Source of the DNA: GWB1-37-8 sp964646925
GTDB taxonomy: Bacteria > Patescibacteriota > Microgenomatia > Levybacterales > UBA12049
Assembly: GCA_964646925.1 (NCBI GenBank)
Contig: CAZYIC010000006.1
Location: forward strand, 1 to 31,441
Direction of reading: 5' to 3'
DNA: 31,441 nucleotides
Part shown: piece after piece, positions 1 to 6,678 of the stretch
Numbering within the stretch: position 1 is the first letter of the stretch
How the letters are laid out: the number at the start of each line of letters is the position of its first letter
Notes under the pieces: model-generated
Seen by the model: only the letters and a program-made list of their open reading frames with translations
What the model was told of the DNA's origin: nothing
Database searches by the model: none
Position numbers and translations under genes: made by a program

Positions 1-3
1 CTA

Positions 4-33
4 TTGACTAATTATGTCGGTAAAGTGTAATAT
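4..33 (+). promoter_or_regulatory. Putative promoter of the 46-aa gene
   Basis: A TTGACT -35 box (4-9) and a TAATAT -10 box (28-33) are separated by 18 bp. The -10 box ends 9 nt before the ATG at 43, so the transcript would have almost no 5' leader. The -10 matches consensus at four of six positions, so this is a moderate call. Confidence 0.4.
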
Positions 34-42
34 AAAATTAAT

Positions 43-183
43 ATGAAATCTGCGAAGCATAAAGATACAAAAAAACAATATGAGAAAATTGTGAGGCTTG
101 TTGAAAAAGCTGAAAAAGCAGCTGAGAAATTTGTTCAAAAAAACATGAGCGTTAATCCCCACCCTCAAATAAAATACCTCTAG
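43..183 (+). CDS. Small lysine-rich protein, unknown function
   Basis: This is a 46-aa open frame starting at ATG 43 and ending with TAG at 181-183. The protein is very basic, with Lys/Glu/Ala repeats over residues 9-37 (for example VRLVEKAEKAAEKF) that should form one amphipathic helix or short coiled coil, then a His/Pro-containing tail. A promoter-like pair lies directly upstream. It points away from rpsI, and I recognise no family. A Phe-rich frame on the opposite strand looks like the shadow of this Lys-rich gene. The gene is short, so it could be a chance frame, but composition and promoter position favour a real one. Confidence 0.45.
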   Translation: MKSAKHKDTKKQYEKIVRLVEKAEKAAEKFVQKNMSVNPHPQIKYL

Positions 184-432
184 ATAAAACCCTGATGATT
201 TTCTAGGCAAAGCCATCAGAATCTAGGAATCCGTTTCTCCAGTCAATCCCCAAATCACTTCAATGATTCGAATCATCGAATCAATAATTTATTCATATGA
301 AAATTCGCTGCTACGTAGCAACAAACTTTATACATAAATTTAATTCAAATTTCAAAATACGTTTACCTTGGATCGTTATGATAAAAAAACCTGTCTATAA
401 TGAAAAATGAGTGGTATAGTAAAAGAGTAAAT
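184..432. other. Intergenic region downstream of rpsI
   Basis: About 250 bp without a gene. It holds a perfect 12-bp palindrome, TGCTACGTAGCA (309-320), and an inverted pair CTGATG/CATCAG around 192-219. The minus-strand readout after rpsI has a T-run near 385-391 but no convincing stem, so no terminator is called. Confidence 0.4.
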
Positions 433-894
433 TTATCTCTTTGGAGATTGCTTTCTTCTTCTGGATTTTCCGCCCATGCCGACTTTTCTTCTTTCCCTAA
501 CTCTCGGATCTCTTGTTAACAGCCCTCTTTTTTTAAGAATTGTGTGGAATTTTTCCCGATCAACTTTGTCCAAGGCTCTTGCTATAGCCAAAACTGATGC
601 TTCGAGCTGACCCATTTTCCCTCCACCGTTAACTTTGACCGATACAGCCAATTTACCTTGCATACCAGTAACCTGCAAAGGCTGTGAGTATACCTTTTCA
701 AATCCTTTTCCGAAATACGCCAAGGCCGGTTTATTGTTGACAACAAATTCCCCCTTCTTAACTTCGATTCCCCCAAAAACCGTCGCATCTTTTTTGTATA
801 GACGGACTTGCGCAGTGGAAGATTTTCTTCTGCCGGTTGCAAAAACATAATCTTTACTCAAAGTTTTTTTTATTTCTTGTGTTTTATTGTCCAT
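433..894 (-). CDS. rpsI: 30S ribosomal protein S9 (uS9)
   Basis: S9 is a 30S head protein whose C-terminal tail reaches the P-site tRNA. The product has 153 aa against about 130 in E. coli. The conserved core begins with GRRKSS (21-26), which follows a roughly 20-residue N-terminal extension. The GGGKMGQ motif (90-96) is present, as are the basic RDPRVRERRK stretch (129-138) and a C-terminal tail ending in Lys-Arg, the part known to touch tRNA. It is the last gene of the minus-strand cluster, 62 bp after rplM, and the gap contains an inverted repeat. The rplM-rpsI pairing is the standard bacterial arrangement, here appended to the alpha operon. Confidence 0.97.
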   Translation of the reverse strand: MDNKTQEIKKTLSKDYVFATGRRKSSTAQVRLYKKDATVFGGIEVKKGEFVVNNKPALAYFGKGFEKVYSQPLQVTGMQGKLAVSVKVNGGGKMGQLEASVLAIARALDKVDREKFHTILKKRGLLTRDPRVRERRKVGMGGKSRRRKQSPKR

Positions 895-924
895 AACATT
901 TAAGCTATAACTCCAAAATAAATA

Positions 925-977
925 AAAAGTTAAAATTCAAAATTTTAGAACACTTTTTACTTTTGAATTGAACTTTT
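925..977 (-). repeat. Intergenic inverted repeat between rplM and rpsI
   Basis: Arms at 925-942 and 961-977 are complementary over about 17 bp with a single one-base bulge, around an 18-nt loop. The right arm lies inside the 3' end of rplM, so the last residues of L13 are encoded by the repeat. It belongs to the same AT-rich hairpin class found in the other long gaps of this cluster. Confidence 0.65.
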
Positions 978-1415
978 GACTTTTGCATTTTGCATTTTAA
1001 ATTTGTTAGTATAAGGATGTTCCGCTCCTTTGAATATAAACAACCTTGACAACATTCTATCTCTTAATTTATTCTGCGGCAACATTCCTAAAACTGCAAA
1101 TCTTATTATATCTTGCGGATTTCTTTTCCGTAGCTCCATAAGACTTTCTTCTCTATATCCTCCCGGATAACCTGAATGTCGTGCATATTTTTTCTGTATT
1201 TCTTTTTTTCCCGATACTTCAATATCGGCTGCGTTAATTACAACAGCATAATCCCCACAATCTAAATTGTTAACAAAATAGGGCTTTGATTTGCCCATCA
1301 AAACTTCGGCAATTTCGCTTGCAATTCTTCCCAGTATTTTTCCTTTAGCATCAAACGAATGCCAAGAGCGTTTTATATCTGATAATTTTGTTGACACTGT
1401 CATTTGTTGATTCAT
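957..1415 (-). CDS. rplM: 50S ribosomal protein L13 (uL13)
   Basis: L13 is an early-assembly protein of the large subunit. The 152-aa product (E. coli 142) shows the family landmarks: a W-H-x-F-D-A-K-G-K-x-L-G-R opening, the GDYAVVINA strand, the HSGYPGGYRE loop and MLPQNKLRDRMLSRL near the C-terminus. The final dozen residues (KMQNAKVKSSIQK) do not resemble an ordinary L13 end. They are translated from low-complexity AT-rich sequence that also forms the arm of the downstream hairpin. The start overlaps the rplQ stop in an ATGA arrangement, implying translational coupling. Confidence 0.97.
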   Translation of the reverse strand: MNQQMTVSTKLSDIKRSWHSFDAKGKILGRIASEIAEVLMGKSKPYFVNNLDCGDYAVVINAADIEVSGKKEIQKKYARHSGYPGGYREESLMELRKRNPQDIIRFAVLGMLPQNKLRDRMLSRLFIFKGAEHPYTNKFKMQNAKVKSSIQK

Positions 1416-1966
1416 TTTTTCGCAACCTTTTTCCTTGCCTCTTCTTTACCTGTTTTTACCAAGTCAGACTTGGTTTTTACTGCTGCTTTTTTAGCTTGCG
1501 GTTTCTTTTTAATTTCACCAGAGGACAACTCCTTAACATCATTTTTTATATTCCCGCCTGCATTTCTTTGCGAAGCATTGCGGGCAGGTAATTTTTGATC
1601 TTTAATTTTTGGTTTTACCACCCATTCCATTAACGCCATTTCCGCATTGTCCGAAAATCTTCTGCCAAGCCTGATAATTCTTGTGTATCCGCTGTTTCTA
1701 TCAATAAATCTTGGCGCTAGATCTTTTATGACTTTATTCATTGCGTCAGTTCCAAGACTTCGCTGCAAAAGCTGAACGGCAAGTTTTTCATCTCCCCTCT
1801 TAGTTTTATTGATAATCTTATCGACATCTCCTTTTATTGCCTTTGCTTTTTCCAAAGTTGTCTTAATGCTTTCGTCCAAAATCAAAGAAGAAATAAGACT
1901 TTTAAAAAGCGCTTTTCTTTCATTCGTGTCTCTGCTAAATTGTCTTCCAAAAACATTCTTTCTCAT
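1412..1966 (-). CDS. rplQ: 50S ribosomal protein L17 (bL17), long tail
   Basis: L17 lies near the polypeptide exit side of the large subunit. I place the start at MRKNVFGRQF, which matches the family opening, not at an in-frame ATG 7 codons upstream. The family core ends near residue 120 (NAEMALMEWVVKPK), close to the usual length of about 120-127 aa. A roughly 60-residue basic Lys/Ala-rich tail follows. That tail contains LPARNASQRNAGG (126-138), the translation of a 36-nt palindrome, and a second small palindrome further on. The stop overlaps the rplM start. Confidence 0.96.
   Translation of the reverse strand: MRKNVFGRQFSRDTNERKALFKSLISSLILDESIKTTLEKAKAIKGDVDKIINKTKRGDEKLAVQLLQRSLGTDAMNKVIKDLAPRFIDRNSGYTRIIRLGRRFSDNAEMALMEWVVKPKIKDQKLPARNASQRNAGGNIKNDVKELSSGEIKKKPQAKKAAVKTKSDLVKTGKEEARKKVAKK
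1458..1474. repeat. Small palindrome in the L17 tail
   Basis: The sequence ACCAAGTC-A-GACTTGGT has perfect 8-bp arms about a single central base. It encodes a Lys-Ser-Asp-Leu segment in the L17 tail. It is short, so chance cannot be excluded, but it lies in the same non-conserved tail as the larger palindrome. Confidence 0.5.
1553..1588. repeat. Palindromic element inside rplQ
   Basis: A 36-nt imperfect palindrome runs from CCCGCCTGC to GCGGGCAGG. Both strands read as variants of the same sequence. It is GC-rich against an AT-rich background, keeps the reading frame, and adds about 12 residues to the L17 tail. The peptide LPARNASQRNAGG is one I associate with repeated elements in CPR proteins, but that is from memory. 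Confidence 0.7.
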
Positions 1967-2002
1967 ATTAAAAATCTCAAAACTCAAATGTTAAAAGTCA
2001 AA

Positions 2003-2094
2003 ACTGAATCTAAAAACTGTAAATCTTTTAGAATAATTAGTTTTAAGATTTAAGTTGTAGCTTTGAGCTTTGCGATTTAAGATTTGAGATTCAG
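2003..2094 (-). repeat. Inverted repeat filling the rpoA-rplQ gap
   Basis: The outer arms CTGAATCT (2003-2010) and AGATTCAG (2087-2094) are perfectly complementary, and inner AAATCTT/AAGATTT segments can pair inside them. The 135-bp gap is otherwise AT-rich and non-coding. The stem is less continuous than in the other gaps, so the fold is less certain. Confidence 0.5.
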
Positions 2095-2101
2095 CTCAAT
2101 T

Positions 2102-3025
2102 TTATTGAGCAAGGGATACGCCTTTTTCCTTAAGTTTTTCTTCAATAACTATTATGGATTTATTTCCCATATTTCGCATTGATATTAAGTCTTTTTTTGT
2201 CGTGGACAAAAGCTGACCCAGCGTCTCAATTCCGCCATTTCGAAGACTATTGTAAATTCTGGTAGGAAGATCTAATTCGTCAATTGTTAATTTTGAAGTT
2301 TCTTCAGAAATGGATGAAGTATTATTTGTATTTTCAGAAGAAATAACCGATCTTGGCTCATAAACTTGCAAGAAATAAGAGGTTAAAATTTTGGATGCTT
2401 CCCGTAAGGCATCTTTTGGGCTTATAATTCCATTTGTCCAAATATTTAACAACAATTTATCCAAATCGGTTTGTCTTCCAACCCTGGTTGCGGAAATTTC
2501 ATAACTCACCCTCTTAACGGGGGTAAATACCGCATCTGTTGGAATTACACCTAGGGCACTGCTTCTTCTTTCTTCAGCCGATGAATATCCCAAGCCCTGT
2601 TCAACCGTTAATTCCATTTCGAGTTTTGCTTTTTTATCGTTAACCGATGCCACATAATGATCTTTGTTTACAATCTCAATATTTTCAGGAAGATCAAAAT
2701 CTGCGCCTTTTACCTTTTTTAATCCTCTTATCGATAAAGACACTTTACCCTTATCTGTCCCGTCAAGAAGATGAAAATTCAAGCCTTTTATATTAAGTAG
2801 AAGATCAACTACATTTTCCTTAACCCCGGGGATTGTAGAAAATTTATGTTTAATACCTGTTATTTTGACTGATGTGACAGCTGCTCCCGGGATTGATGTA
2901 AGAAGAACGCGTCTCAAAGCATTACCCATGGTATGCCCGTATCCCGGCTCTAAAGGCTCTACAATAAATTTGCTTTGATTTTCGCTAATCTTTTCCTCTT
3001 TTACTTTAAATGTTGGATTTGACAT
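2102..3025 (-). CDS. rpoA: RNA polymerase alpha subunit
   Basis: Alpha dimerises to nucleate RNA polymerase assembly, and its C-terminal domain binds UP elements and activators. The product has 307 aa. The N-terminal domain carries EPLEPGYGHTMGNALRRVLLTS (in pieces across residues 25-45), the signature of the dimer interface. The C-terminal domain has the helix-hairpin-helix RNGGIETLGQL and MRNMGNKSIIVIEEKL. I chose the ATG at 3025 because the protein then starts just ahead of the conserved TFKVKEEK region and because a promoter -10 box sits 7 nt upstream. A longer frame would overlap rpsD. Confidence 0.96.
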   Translation of the reverse strand: MSNPTFKVKEEKISENQSKFIVEPLEPGYGHTMGNALRRVLLTSIPGAAVTSVKITGIKHKFSTIPGVKENVVDLLLNIKGLNFHLLDGTDKGKVSLSIRGLKKVKGADFDLPENIEIVNKDHYVASVNDKKAKLEMELTVEQGLGYSSAEERRSSALGVIPTDAVFTPVKRVSYEISATRVGRQTDLDKLLLNIWTNGIISPKDALREASKILTSYFLQVYEPRSVISSENTNNTSSISEETSKLTIDELDLPTRIYNSLRNGGIETLGQLLSTTKKDLISMRNMGNKSIIVIEEKLKEKGVSLAQ

Positions 3026-3032
3026 AAACCTT

Positions 3033-3061
3033 ATTGTACCATTATCTTGAATAATATTCAA
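3033..3061 (-). promoter_or_regulatory. Internal leaderless promoter for rpoA
   Basis: On the minus strand, TTGAAT (3056-3061) and TACAAT (3033-3038) are 17 bp apart. The -10 ends 7 nt before the rpoA ATG, so RNA would begin at or next to the start codon. The -35 overlaps a perfect 15-nt palindrome, TTGAATA-T-TATTCAA, a possible operator, and the whole site straddles the rpsD stop. Confidence 0.6.
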
Positions 3062-3650
3062 TAATCAATTGTAAATCAAACGGCGGCTTGACATCTTCCT
3101 TTTTTGGCATTCTTAAAAGTTTTCCGCTCATACCCTCTATCTTGAGAAATGAAATAATTTCCTTACTTTTTTCTTCCAATAATGCCAAAACTTGCGTATT
3201 CTTTTGCATTTCCGGCGCAAGCGAAACCACGTCATTTACTTTTACCTGATAGGAAGGTATATTCACTTTCTTTCCGTTAATGAGAATGTGTCTATGGCCA
3301 ACTATTTGTCTTGCCATCATTCTTGTTTTTGCAAAACCCAAACGATAAACTATGTTATCCAGTCTTGTTTCAAGAAGGCTTATTAACATCTCTCCGGTCT
3401 CCCCCTTTTTTCGACTGACCTGCTTAACCAAGTTACCAAATTGTTTTTCCAAAAGACCATATATGGCTTTTGCTTTCTGTTTCTCCCTCAATTGCTCTCC
3501 GTATTCGGAAAGCCTTCTCTTCATTTTTCTTCCGACAACTCCCCCGGGAGCAATATTCAGACGTCTCTGTAAGCTTCCCGATTCTTTTTCAAGAATATTT
3601 ATGCCTTCTCTTCTTGCTATTTTATGCTTTGGTCCTGTATATCTGGCCAT
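3042..3650 (-). CDS. rpsD: 30S ribosomal protein S4 (uS4)
   Basis: S4 binds the 5' domain of 16S rRNA and starts 30S assembly. The 202-aa product opens with MARYTGPKHKIARREG and lacks the N-terminal zinc cysteines of some S4 versions. The S4 RNA-binding domain is clear (RLDNIVYRLGFAKTR, then QIVGHRHILINGKKV). A TTG three codons upstream is possible, but the ATG matches the family start. It ends within the rpoA promoter and is preceded by a 63-nt hairpin repeat that fills the gap from rpsK. Confidence 0.97.
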   Translation of the reverse strand: MARYTGPKHKIARREGINILEKESGSLQRRLNIAPGGVVGRKMKRRLSEYGEQLREKQKAKAIYGLLEKQFGNLVKQVSRKKGETGEMLISLLETRLDNIVYRLGFAKTRMMARQIVGHRHILINGKKVNIPSYQVKVNDVVSLAPEMQKNTQVLALLEEKSKEIISFLKIEGMSGKLLRMPKKEDVKPPFDLQLIIEYYSR

Positions 3651-3660
3651 ATATTCCAAG

Positions 3661-3723
3661 TTGAAAGTTGAAAGTGGAAAGTTGAAAATTATTTTTCAAT
3701 TCTCAACTCTCAATTCTCAACTC
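3661..3723 (-). repeat. 63-nt hairpin repeat, copy A (rpsK-rpsD gap)
   Basis: This 63-nt sequence is identical base for base to 4591-4653. One half is purine-rich (GTTGAAAG units), the other pyrimidine-rich, and the two pair over about 30 bp around an ATTAT-type loop. Arm mismatches are nearly all transitions, giving either G-U pairs or A-C mismatches. It occupies essentially the whole gap between two ribosomal protein genes. Confidence 0.85.
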
Positions 3724-3724
3724 G

Positions 3725-4165
3725 TTATATTCTCCTTTTCTTTTTTGCTCTTGGTCCGTTGTGCGGAATTGGCGTTATGTCTGCTATCAAAGCTATGGAT
3801 AATCCGCCACTCTTTATAGCTCTTAATGCTGAATCTCTGCCCGCGCCCGGACCTTTGACATAGACTTCGACAGTTTTCAGGCCTTTCTCAAATGCCTTTT
3901 TTACGACATTTTCCATTGCGCTGGTTGCCGCAAAAGGAGTAGATTTTCTTGTACCCTTAAAACCTGCCGCTCCCGCAGAACTCCATCCGATAACATCCCC
4001 CTTATTATTGGTTATCGTTATTAAAGTATTATTAAATGTAGAGGTTATATATACTTTCCCTTCCCCCGTTACTACTACATTTGTTTTTTTTCGTCCCGAG
4101 GACGATCCGTCTTTGGCGGATGCTTTTTTTACCTCAACTTGAGAATTTTGCTTTGTTTCTGCCAT
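3725..4165 (-). CDS. rpsK: 30S ribosomal protein S11 (uS11)
   Basis: S11 forms part of the 30S platform near the mRNA exit. The product has 146 aa (E. coli 129). The core is typical: GKVYITSTFNNTLITITN, then GWSSAGAAGFKGTRKSTPFA and the C-terminal PIPHNGPRAKKKRRI. A roughly 27-residue N-terminal extension rich in Lys and Ser includes SAKDGSSSG, whose DNA (around 4095-4125) can form a small ATCCG/CGGAT hairpin. The extension may therefore be partly of repeat origin, but that is weaker than for L17 or L6. It lies 3 bp after rpsM. Confidence 0.97.
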   Translation of the reverse strand: MAETKQNSQVEVKKASAKDGSSSGRKKTNVVVTGEGKVYITSTFNNTLITITNNKGDVIGWSSAGAAGFKGTRKSTPFAATSAMENVVKKAFEKGLKTVEVYVKGPGAGRDSALRAIKSGGLSIALIADITPIPHNGPRAKKKRRI

Positions 4166-4168
4166 ATA

Positions 4169-4582
4169 TTATTTTGTCTCCTTTTTTCCGCTGGCTGGCG
4201 GAGATGCTTTTACTGCTTCTTCTTTCTTAATGGCTCCGATCGTAACTCTTTTTCCTCTTTTTGTCCTGGCATTAGATCTGGTACGCTGACCGCGTACAGG
4301 AAGATTTTTACTATGTCTGGAACCCCTATAAGAAGCAATTTCTTTTAATCTCTTTATATTTGAACTTATTTCTGCTCTAAGATCCCCTTCCAATTTGTAT
4401 CCCTCCAATACTTTCTGAATTCTTTTTTGTTCATCTTCCGACAAAGATTTTATTCTTTTGTTGCCTTCTACCTCTGCTTTTTTAAGAATCCCTACGACAT
4501 TTCTCCTGCCAATCCCATAAATATAGGTTAAAGCAATATCAACTCTTTTTGTATCTTGTAGGTTATATCCCGCAATCCTCAT
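4169..4582 (-). CDS. rpsM: 30S ribosomal protein S13 (uS13)
   Basis: S13 sits in the 30S head and contacts the 50S subunit and P-site tRNA. The 137-aa product has the expected opening MRIAGYNLQDTKRVDIALTY, the helix-hairpin-helix IYGIGRRNVVGILKKA, and the C-terminal RGQRTRSNARTKRGKR motif. The tail (KASPPASGKK) is longer than usual. Its DNA contains TCCGC-n6-GCGGA, a minor palindrome. Hairpin repeat copy B fills the upstream gap from rpmJ. Confidence 0.97.
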   Translation of the reverse strand: MRIAGYNLQDTKRVDIALTYIYGIGRRNVVGILKKAEVEGNKRIKSLSEDEQKRIQKVLEGYKLEGDLRAEISSNIKRLKEIASYRGSRHSKNLPVRGQRTRSNARTKRGKRVTIGAIKKEEAVKASPPASGKKETK

Positions 4583-4590
4583 ATACCAAA

Positions 4591-4653
4591 TTGAAAGTTG
4601 AAAGTGGAAAGTTGAAAATTATTTTTCAATTCTCAACTCTCAATTCTCAACTC
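4591..4653 (-). repeat. 63-nt hairpin repeat, copy B (rpmJ-rpsM gap)
   Basis: Perfect copy of 3661-3723, in the same orientation and 930 bp away. It fills nearly the whole gap between the rpmJ stop and the rpsM start. The two copies are direct repeats flanking rpsM and rpsK. Confidence 0.85.
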
Positions 4654-4656
4654 ATT

Positions 4657-4770
4657 TTATCCTTGTCTTTGTTTGTGTTTAGGGTTTTCGCAAACAACCC
4701 TTACAACACCTCTTCGTCTTATTATTTTACACTTAACGCATCTTTTTTTGACGCTTGACTGAACCTTCAT
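4657..4770 (-). CDS. rpmJ: 50S ribosomal protein L36 (bL36)
   Basis: A 37-aa gene, too short for most gene finders' length cut-offs. It encodes the zinc-ribbon protein L36 of the large subunit: MKVQSSVKKRCVKCKIIRRR, then VVRVVCENPKHKQRQG. The zinc ligands Cys11, Cys14, Cys27 and His32 are all present, so this is the zinc-binding (C+) form. Its position between infA and rpsM is the classical one. Both flanking gaps are hairpin repeats. Confidence 0.95.
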   Translation of the reverse strand: MKVQSSVKKRCVKCKIIRRRGVVRVVCENPKHKQRQG

Positions 4771-4773
4771 AAT

Positions 4774-4840
4774 AAAGTTGAGAGTTGAAAGTTGAAAGAT
4801 GAAAAATATTTCTCATCTCTCACTTCTTATCTCTCATTTG
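4774..4840 (-). repeat. Diverged hairpin repeat (infA-rpmJ gap)
   Basis: Same design as the 63-nt repeats. A purine-rich arm with GTTGAAAG units (about 4774-4805) faces a pyrimidine-rich arm of CTCTCA/CTTAT units (about 4808-4840). Most positions pair, with transitions as the main mismatches. The right arm runs into the last codons of infA. Confidence 0.65.
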
Positions 4841-5052
4841 TATCTGTATACTATTCTACCCTTTGCCTTGTCGTAAGGAGTCATTTCAACTCTGACCTTA
4901 TCCCCAGGCAATATTTTAATAAAATTCATTCTCATCTTACCTGCAAGGTGACAAAGAATTATAGTTCCGTTTGTCATTTCTACTCTAAAAAGAGTATTAG
5001 GTAAAGATTCTTTAACTACCCCCTCTATCTCAAAAGATCCCTGATGAGCCAT
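4834..5052 (-). CDS. infA: Translation initiation factor IF-1
   Basis: IF-1 is a single OB-fold protein that occupies the ribosomal A site during initiation. The 72-aa length equals the E. coli protein. The conserved features are all visible: FEIEGVVKESLPNTLFRVEM, ILCHLAGKMRMNFIKILPGDKVRVEMTPYD (seen across residues 32-60) and the C-terminal GRIVYRYK. It lies between map and rpmJ as in many bacterial spc/alpha clusters, with hairpin repeats on both sides. Confidence 0.97.
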   Translation of the reverse strand: MAHQGSFEIEGVVKESLPNTLFRVEMTNGTIILCHLAGKMRMNFIKILPGDKVRVEMTPYDKAKGRIVYRYK

Positions 5053-5060
5053 AAAAAAAA

Positions 5061-5169
5061 TTAAAAATGAAAAATTAAAAATTAAAAGTTACAGCTTAGA
5101 ATCCAAAATAAGCTTAATTTTGAACTTTGCACTGCAATTTTGAACTTTTAACTTTAAACTTTTAACTTA
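5061..5169 (-). repeat. Inverted repeat filling the map-infA gap
   Basis: The left arm (about 5061-5094) is made of AAAATTAAAA units ending GTTACAG. The right arm (about 5132-5169) is its near complement, CTGCAATTTTGAACTTTTAA and onward. About three quarters of 25 aligned arm positions pair. A short AAGCTTA-like segment is in the loop. The 152-bp gap has no gene. Confidence 0.6.
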
Positions 5170-5204
5170 AACGATATTATACCAAACCAGCCTGCAAACT
5201 GCAA

Positions 5205-5984
5205 TTACCTCTGCGTAAGCACCTCCGGGCATTGCTTTGTTATAACAATTGTACGCTCAAAAAGACCTGACAAGCTGCCATCTTTGGTTTTTATTGTCCA
5301 GCCATCACCATTTGAATAGACAACGTCACTTTTGCCCATATTGTAAATAACTTCAACAGCTATAGTCATGCCCTCTTCCAAAAGAGGCGTTTTAGAAATG
5401 GGGCCATCCAAAAAACCAGGAACTTCGGGATCCTCATGCAATTGCCTACCCACTCCGTGCCCAATAAGACTTCTTACCACTGAATATCCTTGTCCTTGAA
5501 CAATATTTTGAATTGCTTTAGAAATATGACCAATTCTATTGCCAAACTTAGCGGCTCCTATTCCCTCCCACATCGCCTTCTCTCCAATTTCCAGAAATTT
5601 ATCTACCTGATCTTTATTTTTAGTTTTTAGTTTTTTGTTTTTCGCTTCTATCCGCACCGTGTGTGCGGCATCCGTATGGAATCCCTTGTAATAAACTCCG
5701 CAATCTATACCAACCACATCTCCTTCTTTTAATTTATAAGCGGTTGGGATCCCATGGACAACAACGTCATTTGTGGAAATACAGATTGTATGTTTATAGC
5801 CATCTACTTTTTTAAATCCTGATTCTCCGCCTTTTTTTAAGATTAATTTTTCTGCCAATTGATCAAGCTCCAACTCCGAAACTCCCGCTTTTACATACCT
5901 CAAAACCTCAAATAGAACTTCTGCCAATATTTTTCCGCCTATCCGCATTATTTTAATTTCTTCTTCCGTCTTTAAATCAATCAT
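5205..5984 (-). CDS. map: Type I methionine aminopeptidase
   Basis: Removes the initiator methionine from nascent proteins using two metal ions. In this 259-aa protein the ligands are all in place: His78 (HGIP), Asp94 (GIDCGV), Asp105 (HTDAAHTV), His176 (GHGVGR), Glu211 (AVEV) and Glu243 (FERT). A Lys/Asn/Leu-rich insert near 114-125 (AKNKKLKTKNKD) comes from AAAAACTAAAA repeats like the arms of the intergenic hairpins. The gene follows cmk with one base between them. Coupling to the ribosomal cluster fits its job on nascent chains. Confidence 0.96.
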   Translation of the reverse strand: MIDLKTEEEIKIMRIGGKILAEVLFEVLRYVKAGVSELELDQLAEKLILKKGGESGFKKVDGYKHTICISTNDVVVHGIPTAYKLKEGDVVGIDCGVYYKGFHTDAAHTVRIEAKNKKLKTKNKDQVDKFLEIGEKAMWEGIGAAKFGNRIGHISKAIQNIVQGQGYSVVRSLIGHGVGRQLHEDPEVPGFLDGPISKTPLLEEGMTIAVEVIYNMGKSDVVYSNGDGWTIKTKDGSLSGLFERTIVITKQCPEVLTQR

Positions 5985-5985
5985 A

Positions 5986-6672
5986 TTATTTTTTTTCTTT
6001 TAATTTCTCCATAACCTTATCAACTGTTTCATCTACCGTGTCATTCGTGGTATCTATTACAACCGCATCCTTAGCGATTCGAAGCGGAGACGCAGACCTT
6101 TCCGTATCCCGCCTATCTCTCTCCTGAAGATCTTTCAGTACCTCATCAAATTTAGCTTTAATTTCCCTATCTTCAAATTGCCTAAGTCTTCTTTGAGCCC
6201 TCACTTTTATATCCGCAGTTAAATAAATTTTCATATCTGCATTTGGGATGACATCTGTGGCAATATCACGTCCTTCCATAACGACATTTCTTCCGCTTTT
6301 AATTGCTTCCTCTGCCATTTTTCTTTGCCTTAAAACCATTTCCTTTCTAATTTCCGGGAAAATAGCAACATCAGAAGAGCCCTGACTTGCGGGGGGTTTA
6401 AAAATTTCATCTGTTACGTCCTCTCCGTCCAAAAAAGCTTTTGTCTGTCCGCCAACATATTTAAGCATTATGGAGATAGAATTAAGAGTTCGTAAGACAT
6501 CGTTCCCGCTTTGTAAATTAGTTTCCTTCCTCAAACAAGCAAGAGCCAAAACTCGATACATTGCCCCTGTATAGATATAAACAGCATTTAATTTTTTTGC
6601 CAGTGCTATTGCCAATGTTCCTTTTCCGGATCCAACCGGACCGTCTATTGCAATTGTTATTGGATTAATCAT
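5986..6672 (-). CDS. cmk: Cytidylate kinase
   Basis: Phosphorylates CMP and dCMP with ATP. The 228-aa protein has the P-loop GPVGSGKGT (11-19), the substrate-binding GAMYRVLAL region (about 36-45), the EGRDIATDV motif near 134-142, and the RxxQFED/ERDRRD lid-type basic segments towards the C-terminus. The length and ITIAIDGPVGSGKG opening fit Cmk, not Adk. It lies between adk and map. In most spc operons adk is followed directly by map, so this insertion of a second nucleotide kinase is notable, though not unprecedented as far as I can judge. Confidence 0.95.
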   Translation of the reverse strand: MINPITIAIDGPVGSGKGTLAIALAKKLNAVYIYTGAMYRVLALACLRKETNLQSGNDVLRTLNSISIMLKYVGGQTKAFLDGEDVTDEIFKPPASQGSSDVAIFPEIRKEMVLRQRKMAEEAIKSGRNVVMEGRDIATDVIPNADMKIYLTADIKVRAQRRLRQFEDREIKAKFDEVLKDLQERDRRDTERSASPLRIAKDAVVIDTTNDTVDETVDKVMEKLKEKK

Positions 6673-6678
6673 GGGGAA

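Noticed and set aside
1..216. 71-aa open frame on the minus strand at the window edge
   Set aside because: It is Phe/Leu-rich and lies antisense to a Lys-rich + frame (43-183) that has a promoter-like pair. The pattern is that of a shadow.
184..432. Intrinsic terminator after rpsI
   Set aside because: A T-run is present on the minus strand, but no stem precedes it. The 12-bp palindrome lies further on without a T-run.
1412..1966. Alternative genetic code (TGA as Gly, as in Gracilibacteria)
   Set aside because: TGA ends rplQ, infA, the GIY-YIG gene and the kinase at sensible family lengths, and no internal in-frame TGA was needed.
3352..3819. 155-aa + strand frame across rpsD and rpsK
   Set aside because: It is antisense to two certain ribosomal protein genes and includes the untranslated 63-nt hairpin. 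The composition is typical of a shadow.
3661..4653. CRISPR-like repeat array
   Set aside because: There are only two perfect copies 930 bp apart with ribosomal genes between them, no spacers and no cas genes.
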